Positions 56,222 through 64,000 of a stretch of 64,000 nt of DNA are shown piece by piece. Made by a program: the position numbers and the translations under genes. A model generated the notes under the pieces. That model made no database searches and was not told where the DNA came from. It saw only the letters and a list, made by a program, of their open reading frames with translations. How positions within the stretch are numbered: the stretch's first letter is position 1; each line of letters begins with the position of its first letter. Origin of the DNA: Pristionchus mayeri (lineage: Eukaryota; Nematoda; Chromadorea; Rhabditida; Neodiplogasteridae); the NCBI GenBank assembly GCA_036245805.1, contig BTRK01000005.1, positions 15,600,984-15,664,983 on the forward strand. The letters run 5' to 3'.

Positions 56222-57557
56222 CAGTCGCGCCGGAAAGTCACCGTACACTTTTCGAATTTGTTGTATCTTTTTGCCCAGGAAATGTATCATTCTGGCACTC
56301 AGGTATGATGTACCAAATCCATCGGAGATTATGATCATGGTATTATAGTATGACGTCATCGCATAGTTATTGCGTAGTGATGACGCAATCAATCTGCACG
56401 GCATTATTCTTACATAGATTTTTTCCTGTTCACCATACTTTCTATGATTGGAGATATGGCCGAGGCCTACCCAGAATAAATTTTTGAAGGTGCTGCTCGG
56501 GCGCACATTTGCTGCAGCGAAGCTGCAAAAACAGGATCTGAAATTCGGAAGTCGGCTTCTAGAGTAGCTAGAGACCCGTTCAAAGCATCAAAATGATCGC
56601 CATCATGAGTAGACATGATTCTGAGAATATGAATACGATGTTTCATAATTTGCCCTCAGGGCATGAAAAAATCACTTTTTTGCATGACCATTTTTTGGAC
56701 ATCCTTAACGTTACGGAACAGTTTAGTAAAAATCTGATTTTCATCTGGTAATGTTCAAAATGTATTGAAGAACTGAATTCCCACTTTTTAGACTGTTTGG
56801 ATATCTTTCCAGCCCGTGGCGTGCGTTTTTCGGAGGTATACTAGGGTCGGGAAACACCCTGTTTACGCAATCTCGTCGTCTGCACTCTCTCGCCCATAGG
56901 GGTAAACAAGGTGTTTCCCGACCCTAGTATACCTCCGAAAAACGCACGCCGCGAGCTGGAAAGATATCCAAACGCTCTAAAAAGTTGGAATTCAGTTCTT
57001 CAATACATTTTGAACATTACCAGATGAAATTCAGATTTTTACTAAACTGTTCCGTGACGTTAAGGATGTCCAAAAAATGGTCATGCAAAAAAGTGATTTT
57101 TTCATGCCCTGAGGGCAAATTATGAAATATCGCATTCATATTCTCAGGATCATGTCTACTCATGATGGCGATCATTTTGATGCTTTGAACGGGTCTCTAG
57201 CTACTCTAGAAGCCGACTTCCGAATTTCAGATCCTGTTTTTGCAGCTTCGCTGCAGCAAATGTGCGCCCGAGCAGCACCTTCAAAAATTTATTCTGGGTA
57301 GGCCTCGGTCATATCTCCAATCATAGAAAGTATGGTGAACAGGAAAAAATCTATGTAAGAATAATGCGGTTTTGCAAAAGTGCAGATTTATTGCGTCATC
57401 ACTACGCAATAGCTATGCGATGACGTCATACTATAATACCATGATCATAATCTCCGATGGATTTGGTACATCATACCTGAGTGCCAGAATGATACATTTC
57501 CTGGGCAAAAAGATACAACAAATTCGAAAAGTGTACGGTGACTTTCCGGCGCGACTG
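56222..57557. mobile_element. 1.34-kb foldback element, CAGTCGCGCC ends, TA target
   Basis: Begins CAGTCGCGCCGGAAAGTCAC and ends with its complement, flanked by TA. Arms about 650 bp around a centre near 56,885. Same family as 15,318 and 51,891. Confidence 0.88.
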
Positions 57558-57798
57558 TAGTTGCGCTTGTTCATTAGTTAGACACCGGTAAGTAAAGAGC
57601 CAGATCGATCGCTCGTATAACACATTCACTCCAGTGAGTAGATGGGCGATTTACAAACTATTTGTTCGAGGTATTGCCTCATTCTATTTCTTTTTTTCTG
57701 ATATGTCGAAATCAAGAAAAGGAGAAGCGAGAACGATTGTGGTTGATTTTAATAACCACATAACATATACTTATATAAATTCTTTATCTGTGATCCTT

Positions 57799-58955
57799 CT
57801 ACATATTTTTGACTCTTCTACACATTTTACAGTACGTCATATCAGTCGTGTAGAGATATACCGTCCCGAGAGGATCTTTGAACGATTGGCTTCGGTCGCC
57901 GTAGTCCTTGCACACGCACAAAACAACATCTGAGAATATTAATTTTTTATAAATGTTAATGACTTTTATTCTGAAGCTTTGCATGCATTTACTTAGTTAC
58001 TTGATTTTACTCTTTACGAAAAGCGAACGGTATTGTCTACTATTATCAAGTCTAGCTCTTACTATCGGGAATTCCGGATGCCCAGTTGTGTTCGATAGTC
58101 AGCACGGGTTCGAATTCGTTGTCTCTTGGCATCAATTCGGAAACCTGAATGCCAAAGACCGTTCCGTAGAGTTTGAAGGAAACTTCATGACGCGCGGAAG
58201 TCTGATTGTAGTTTGAATCTTGATAGGGCTAAAACAAGAACATATATATTCGTGGAAACAAGTTTTCGCTACCCGACTCCACCGAGTGCGTCTGGTTTCA
58301 AGGGTTCGTCGTCATCCTGAAATTTAAAAAAAATATATTTTTGATATTTAACAGAATATCAAAATAGTCTCAAAATTGCAATCATTATCATCACTTCTTG
58401 TGCGGTCTACAGTACGCAAATGGTGTGATATTGTGTTACCCAGACATTGGCGCGAGCTTTGAATTTCTTAGGACAAGTGAGATGGCCTGTGACCTCGATG
58501 TTTATCTTGACCTAAAAAGTGTCCGCATGTATGTATTCTTGCCATAAATTAATATGAACCAATAATTTAATATAATTACCGCTCGGGGAGCCCTCGAGTC
58601 AGGGTTAAGATCAGGACGATCCGCAGGGAGAGTATGAGCGATCTGAAAAAATAAACAAATTAATATCGTAAAAAGATCAAAAATATAAATTCTCTCACCA
58701 GAAAAGCGTCCCTATGATACCGACCTTTATTCTCGTCTGACAAAAGATAGGTTAATGACCAATTAATCAAAGAGCAAATTACCCCAAATCTGCGAGTTCA
58801 CGAGGCGCCTCCTGTAGCTGGCTTCGCGTGAGCGACCTGAAAAACGAGGGTAAGTTTCACTTCAAAAATGGATTGTCTGATTTATTCAAAGTGACCATTT
58901 TCACCTCACTAATGCAGCCAGCAATCAGCACGAAGAGTACAGCAGCAAACTTCAT
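57799..58955 (-). pseudogene. TTR-like L, chimera of an I-type 5' end and a C/E-type 3' part
   Basis: Promoter, exon 1 (MKFAAVLFVLIAGCISE) and exon 2 match gene I closely, and exon 3 matches I up to IIGTLF, then breaks at about 58,701. After the break a second, C/E-type exon 2 follows (IAHTLPADRPDLNPDSRAPR), then a full set: INIEVTGHLTCPKKFKARAN, DDDEPLKPDALGGVG, PYQDSNYNQTSARHEVSFKL, FEPVLTIEHNWASG, CVCKDYGDRSQSFKDPLGTV, CKMC. The I-type exon 2 has an in-frame TGA (GGAS-stop), so a product requires skipping it. The invariant Cys of EHNC is Trp (TGG, 58,081-58,083). Probably non-functional, though exon 1 joined to the C/E-type exon 2 would still give an open frame. Confidence 0.7.
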
Positions 58956-59096
58956 TTTCTGGTTGCTGAAATTGCGGAAATACTGGAAAATAGGAGGAAA
59001 ATCGGAGCAACCAACCTCTTCAGACGAGGCTAAGCGACGAAAATGAATGGAGAACGATAGGGGAGATCAAGATCGAACAAAGGATTAACTATATGA

Positions 59097-59106
59097 TGAC
59101 GTGTCA
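59097..59106 (-). promoter_or_regulatory. TGACACGTCA promoter element of TTR-like L
   Basis: Exact match on the minus strand, 151 bp before the start codon; part of the segment duplicated from gene I. Confidence 0.6.
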
Positions 59107-60040
59107 CTTTAATAATTGGTCATCTGAAAATCACAACGACGTGTCACTAAAAAGGAGTTAAATGACACGTAGACTTTCAAAGTGATCTCAATGCTTTCAT
59201 ATTCTGCCAATTATATCATTGCCTCCGGAATGAATGTTACAATATGAGCAGTGAGAAATCTCTCCGGATACTGTAGGTAGGGTATTTTCAATTACGTGCA
59301 GTTGTTTAGCGGCGGGCTTGATTGGCTTGAATATTAACATTTTCTTGTTCCGCCTCCTGAGCATTTTACTAACAACTTTTAAAAATTATAATTTATATTG
59401 TTTCTCTTTGTGAATTAGGTATAAATCAACTAAAGATAAACGGCCACAGCGAAAGTCAATGGTTCGGACAGCGATATATACGTTGCGTTCACATCCATTT
59501 TCCTCGTATAAATTGGTGAACGATTAGCTTGAATTTAAACAACGACAAACGTGTCATAATTCCCGTATAATTCGCTACGCAGTCTTCAGAATTATCACGC
59601 TATTTCACTCTATTTATGATGCGTGTTATTTTGTGGAACATTGTAGCGAGCGGCCACGAGAATTTAATCGATTTTCAAAAAAACATAAACTATGAACTAC
59701 TATCATTTGCTCGTTTATAGTTTGAGATCTGCTCATTTTCTGCGGATTGTGGAGGTCGTAGTAAGTGTATGGCATTCTTGGCAAGGTGCTCCTTTGTTCA
59801 ATGTCTGTGCAGTAGACAAGTGCTCATCACAATACAAGTACTATTTCGCACAATACGCGCATGAACATTTCGCTATTTCTTCTAGACAGAAGAACCACTC
59901 TACTATAATTTATGCTGCTAAAGCAGAGACAGCATGTACTCGTGACAACATTATCTCGCGCACTCTATGTTTTCGATCCGTTCTTGTATAATACAGACAT
60001 TCCGCCACGTTGTTTACATTCCCGCTCCGCTCACTGGGGA
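59107..60040. other. Bidirectional upstream region of TTR-like L and CYP4 copy 2
   Basis: Aligns, in inverse orientation and with small gaps, with the region between CYP4 copy 1 and TTR-like I (about 35,770-36,920); shared stretches include GCTGTGGCCGTTT and its surroundings, the block around GAGCGGCCACGAG, and the frame just before the CYP4 start. No separate gene is supported. Confidence 0.6.
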
Positions 60041-63000
60041 ATGATCTTCCTTATAGTAGTACTGCTCGTATTCCTTGTAACAGTTTACTCCTACGCAAAA
60101 TCGCTAAGAGAACCATGGAATAGCTACTGGTACCACTTTCCCAATCAGAATATAGAAACAATCACTTATCAGGTACAGAAAGCGATTAACAGGTTGTATC
60201 CCGGGTGATGAGGGGATACCATTCTTGGGTAATATCTTCGAAGTTGGCCATGACTCGGAAGGTTTGCTCATTCTGCAAACTATATTACGTGAATTTCGTT
60301 GAGAGTTTACAAGAAAAATCATCGATAGAGCAAAGGTTGCTCGCGAACCATGGAATGGAGAGATTATCAAGCTGTGGATTCTACACGAAGTCAACATCTT
60401 TCCACTCACTGGAAAACTGCTACAGGTATTGTAGTGTCACATCTGATGATTCAATTTTCAAAAAAAAGAATATGAACGGTATGCATTATTCTAATATCAA
60501 CAATACGGTTTGAAAACTAAAAATGTTTTTGCCACCTTAAACGAAACCTGCGCTCCTAACTAGGGATGACAATTCAAGGATGAGAGGGAGCGCTCCCTCT
60601 CGATTCTCGACAGGATGCAAATCGCATCATTCCTTGGAGGAGGACGAGAGGGAGCGGTCATCCTCCTTCAAGGATTGCAATCCTTGAAGGAGGATCACGG
60701 GCAAAAAGGTGCTCAACGTTGATCAAAACGTTCGAAATTTTAGGATTCGCATAACACCAATGAGTGCAGCGTGATTAGAGCAGTTTAGATTGATTTCTGT
60801 TACCTGACGTTCCCAGACGATTCTGAAGAAAACAAGCTTGTTTTACCTATTATTGCTATTTCTGTGTCTCAAATCTGGTATGATGCATCCTGTGCCATCG
60901 AGTAGAGTATATCAGAAGTATTAGGGCTATCTCTGAAATACTAGGGCTATCAACAGGTAGTCGAAACAATACGGAAGTTAATCACTTTCCCACTTCATTC
61001 CGCTCATTCCCGTAACTTCTTACTAAAAGAGATGAGATGAGACCTTACAATGTATAAAATGTCTTTTCCTAGTACCGAGTGAGTGCAATTCAATATGTTT
61101 GATTGAGAACCAGCACGAAAGCACGCTAGAATAAGACACGTGCACAAAAGTCCCATCGATGACCTCACGAATATAAGGAAATCAATGTAAAGTGACCTAA
61201 TTTCATAGTTCTCGTTATGATTATGCAAATCCTCAGGTTTAATGCCTTTTTGTCAACTCAAAGCACTGTTTCATCCGCAATCCTCCTTCAAAGATCGCCA
61301 TCCTTGAAGGAGGATCGCGGCTCTCTCCCATCCTCCTCCAAGGAATAATGAGGCGATTTGCATCAGCCGCCCTCCCTTGTCCCTTGAATCGTTGAATTGT
61401 CATCCCTACTCCTAACCACTCCTAACCGCTCCTAACTATCCTAATATGCTCCTAACCGGCCAAAATACGAGCGGAAAAAATATTTTGCGTTAGAAAAAAG
61501 ACATGGATTAGACATGGATTACTCATAATTTGAAGTGTGCATTAAGCAATTAATTCGGTGCCCCATCCAATCAAACTTTACTTCTTCTCCTTGGTTCGAT
61601 GGTATTCTTGTGTGCGCGTCCAACCTGGAATCCAACAACATGGAAAAACATCCAACAACATGGAAAAAAGTAATTCCAAGTAGCGCCCAAGTCTCGTAGC
61701 GACTTGGAAACAGCTCTGATATCTCCATCTTCTATGCTCTCTATTATTTCTATCGTCGTCCCGCTCTATCATTCAGGGTTCCACGTTGGAATTAATTAGG
61801 TTTCTAAGTTGGTCCCTACTTGAATCCAACTTGGGACAGAGATACGAGATAGCATGTAAATAGAGAGAGACTCCCAAGTCAGACTTGGGCGCTACTTGGA
61901 GTTACTTTATTCCAAGTAATAATAATAATTCTTTATCATGCGACAGTGCAGAGGTAAAAAATAGATGTTACAGGGAAAATTAGAATCATGATAATTACGA
62001 TGTCATATCTAGATGACAAAGGGAGTATAGCCGTCAGTTACAAGCGAAAGTGAATTAGAGATAATGAGAATAATCAATACTATTTATAGCTCTAGCTCTG
62101 AGCGAGAACAGTTCACTATTTCTAGAGATTACAATATTATTAGGGATACGGTTCCATAAGGGCACAACTCTATTTGTGAGAAATGTGTGGTAAAAAGCAG
62201 ATATGGAACGATGTTTACGTAACTGGAAGAGATTGGGGCGCCTAGGTCGAGGGGGGGGGGCTAGGAGGAGAAAGGAAGGGCAGCCTATGTCTACATCTTC
62301 GTGAATAACTTTATATACGAATGCTAAGTCAATAATTGTACGACGATACTCTAAAGGTTCTAAATGGAAATAACGTAGGCGATCAGGATAAGACCTGTTA
62401 GGGACGCGACATTTAAGGAGTACAGATTTGGTGTATTTGCGCTGGACACGCTCGATGCTATTAGACAAATCCCTACTTTGAGGTGACCAAAGTTCAGAAC
62501 AATATTCGAGGATGGGGCGGACGTATGTGACAAAAAGTCGAGAATAAAGCCGAGGATTTTTTGAAACGAAGGTGCGCAAGATGTATGAGCAACGAGAACG
62601 GGCCTTTGAGATCTTACTAGATATGTGAGCACTAAATTCTAGTTTATTAGAGTAAGTAAAACGCGCAAGAGTATAGATACGCCTAATTTTCAGTCCGTCT
62701 TGGAGTCATCCGAGGAGATCAACAAAGGAAAAGGATACGAAATCTTTCAGCCCTTTCTGAGACTGGGACTGATCGTATCGTGCGTTTAGATTCCTTTTTT
62801 GAGTTATTCTTGAAACTGCTTGACTTTCCATTACAATGGAGTTACTTAGGATGAGAACTATTACGTCATGTCGCGTTTGATATATCGGAATGACGTCGTC
62901 GCTCTCATCCGACCTAGTGCGGTCTTTGAGTGGTGGCGATCGATGGCGAGCCAGGCGGAAGATGCTCACGCCTTCTTTTCACTTCTCGATGCTACAGGGA

Positions 63001-64000
63001 TACATCGAGTGCATGAATAGACATGCTAAGGTTAGTTTGGGTTATTTATAGACTGATCTTTTGATTGCCTTTACACAAATTTTCTTGATCAGAGGACATG
63101 AAAAGATAATTTGCTAAATTCGAAGAAATTCGAGCAATTTCAGGTACTTGTCGAGGTTCTTCACGACCATATCGGGCAGAGGATTGATGCGGATCCGTTC
63201 ATGAAGACGTTCTCGATGGATGTGATCTGCGGTGAGATCCATGTAGCAATTATACTACATTCGCAAACATTTCAGTATGGGTAGATATATAATTTTATGA
63301 GAAGGTTTATATGAGAGACAAAGGAAACATTAGGGATGACAGAGCATCTCCAATGATGAGCATGTTTTATGTTTTGTTTTTTCTCGTAGTTTTAATGCGA
63401 GATTTGGTCAGATACTGCGATGGGAAAGGATCTCGGAGCTCAACATTGTCCGAATCAACCTTACGTCCAGGTGTATTTCATGTTCTTCACGATCTTATTA
63501 TCTCAATTGCACCAGGCTAAACTTGGTTCAAAAGGTTGAAATTGCGAGAGAAATTAAGTTAAAATTGCAGGCTAATTTGACGTTAACGTACCTCGGAGCG
63601 AAGACGAATATGTGTCCCCATCTGTGGAGCACATTCGGGAGGCCAGCCATTTCACAACTTATTACATTTATATTTCACAATTAGTGGAGTTATTTCCGCA
63701 TGCTAGAGCACTAAATATTTTAAGTCACTATGGGATGTAGAACCGATTATTCCCATGCACACATGAACGTGTTGTGGAAAGTTTGTAAAGGATGCTTTCA
63801 GATGGATAACTGGATGGCAGAAACAATTCGACGATGCCGTGCGTATCGCACATGATTTCACGAGGAAAGTGGGTCCAGGATGACGAGTACTTATGTAATA
63901 CAATATGAACATTCATATTTCACACCTTCTCCGGACTTGTCAAATTATGTTACATGTGAAATCCAGAACTTGTCAGAGAGTCTGTCATCAGGTGATCTCT
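60041..64000 (+). CDS. Cytochrome P450, CYP4 family (copy 2), cut by window end
   Basis: Paralogue of the CYP4 gene at 32.1-35.8 kb with the same exon boundaries. MIFLIVVLLVFLVTVYSYAK anchor; IPGDEGIPFLGNIFEV; DRAKVAREPWNGEIIKLWIL; then, after a 2.3-kb intron, SVLESSEEINKGKGYEIFQP; GGDRWRARRKMLTPSFHFSM; LVEVLHDHIGQRIDADPFMK; DTAMGKDLGAQHCPNQPYVQ; TLTYLGAKTNMCPHLWSTFG; and GWQKQFDDAVRIAHDFTRK, ending at about 63,868. The I-helix and haem loop lie beyond the window. All visible exons are open with usable splice sites, so the gene may well be active. The large intron holds two foldbacks and a LINE fragment, and the next intron holds a short MITE. It forms a divergent pair with TTR-like L. Confidence 0.88.
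60563..61406. mobile_element. 844-bp MITE, GGGATGACAATTCAA ends, TA target
   Basis: Terminal inverted repeats with TA on both sides. Subterminal repeats of AATCCTCCTTCAAGGATTGC type form further small palindromes on each side; the central 500 bp is unique. No transposase. Lies in a CYP4 intron and is followed by short CTCCTAACC tandem repeats up to about 61,455. Confidence 0.75.
61668..61917. mobile_element. 250-bp foldback MITE
   Basis: Ends AAGTAATTCCAAGTAGCGCC with CCAAGTC and their complements. Directly followed by the LINE 3' tail. Confidence 0.65.
61918..62640 (-). mobile_element. LINE fragment, reverse transcriptase C-terminal part
   Basis: Minus-strand frame 62,055-62,579 encodes the thumb and C-terminal region: FVTYVRPILEYCSELWSPQS, IERVQRKYTKSVLLKC, YPDRLRYFHLEPLEYRRTII, and FLTNRVVPLWNRIPNN. 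The catalytic domain is missing. Its 3' end (ATGATAAAGAATTATTATT) matches the tail at 51,082. Inserted antisense in the CYP4 intron. Confidence 0.88.
62844..62921. mobile_element. Short foldback MITE, GGCACTAGG family, in CYP4 copy 2
   Basis: Arms ACTTAGGATGAGAACTATTA and the complement-like CTCTCATCCGACCTAGTGC. It sits just before the GGDRW exon, whose acceptor (CTTTGAG) follows directly. Absent from CYP4 copy 1. Confidence 0.7.

Noticed and set aside
54313..56506. Frames inside the 1.9-kb and 1.34-kb foldbacks
   Set aside because: Same palindrome artefact; no domain recognised.
1..64000. CRISPR arrays, bacterial operons, viral genes
   Set aside because: No regularly spaced repeats, no operon-like gene packing and no viral proteins seen; the exon structure is eukaryotic.

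Overview
This window is nuclear DNA of a nematode. The evidence is genes cut into many small exons by short introns (often 40-60 bp, GT...TTTCAG), an HNF4-like nuclear receptor, CYP4 cytochrome P450s, an SKP1-related gene, and a large family of small secreted transthyretin-like (TTR-like, DUF290-type) proteins, a family best known from nematodes. The species cannot be fixed from sequence alone. There is no sign of bacterial or viral genes.

Layout. 1-912: 3' end of a cation-diffusion-facilitator (CDF) metal transporter. 1.4-1.8 kb: a small single-pass membrane protein (minus), with a paralogue in opposite orientation at 11.1-11.6 kb; the pair brackets a complete mitochondrial-type Na+/Ca2+ exchanger gene (4.46-9.70 kb). 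13.47-13.89 kb: only the first three exons of a second CDF gene, cut off where the TTR-like array begins. 14.1-22.3 kb: TTR-like genes A-E (plus). 22.3-26.4 kb: a block of transposable elements, including a 2.9-kb long-terminal-inverted-repeat element that encloses a broken zinc-finger gene. 27.0-31.8 kb: TTR-like F, G and H, with a non-LTR reverse transcriptase between G and H. 32.1-35.8 kb: complete CYP4 gene (minus). 37.1-37.9 kb: TTR-like I. 38.4-39.2 kb: SKP1-related gene. 39.6-41.0 kb: calponin/transgelin-like gene (minus). 42.1-48.1 kb: nuclear hormone receptor (minus). 51.5-59.0 kb: TTR-like J, relic K and chimera L (all minus) among giant foldback elements. 60.0-64.0 kb: second CYP4 gene (plus), cut by the window edge.

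How it fits together. The main system is a birth-and-death family of at least 12 secreted TTR-like genes or relics. Most share one exon layout, one proximal promoter element (TGACACGTCA, about 140-155 bp before the start codon) and a 5' leader with a conserved internal acceptor. The protein adds a C-terminal CxC and CxxC cysteine module to the usual TTR-like cysteine pair, and one subgroup carries an RxRR processing-like site just after the signal region. About half of the copies are visibly damaged, each by a different lesion: lost start codon, lost splice acceptor, lost splice donor, frameshift, transposon at an exon boundary, chimeric fusion. A divergent CYP4/TTR-like gene pair exists twice as an inverted segmental duplication about 22 kb apart.

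The window is also rich in non-autonomous foldback elements from several families (TA target, 8-bp target with G-rich ends, 10-bp target). Three of the longest form near-perfect hairpins of 0.8-1.9 kb, and one of these lies in a TTR-like intron. All gene models were read by eye. Splice sites were placed by protein continuity and comparison between paralogues, so exon edges may be off by a few bases.
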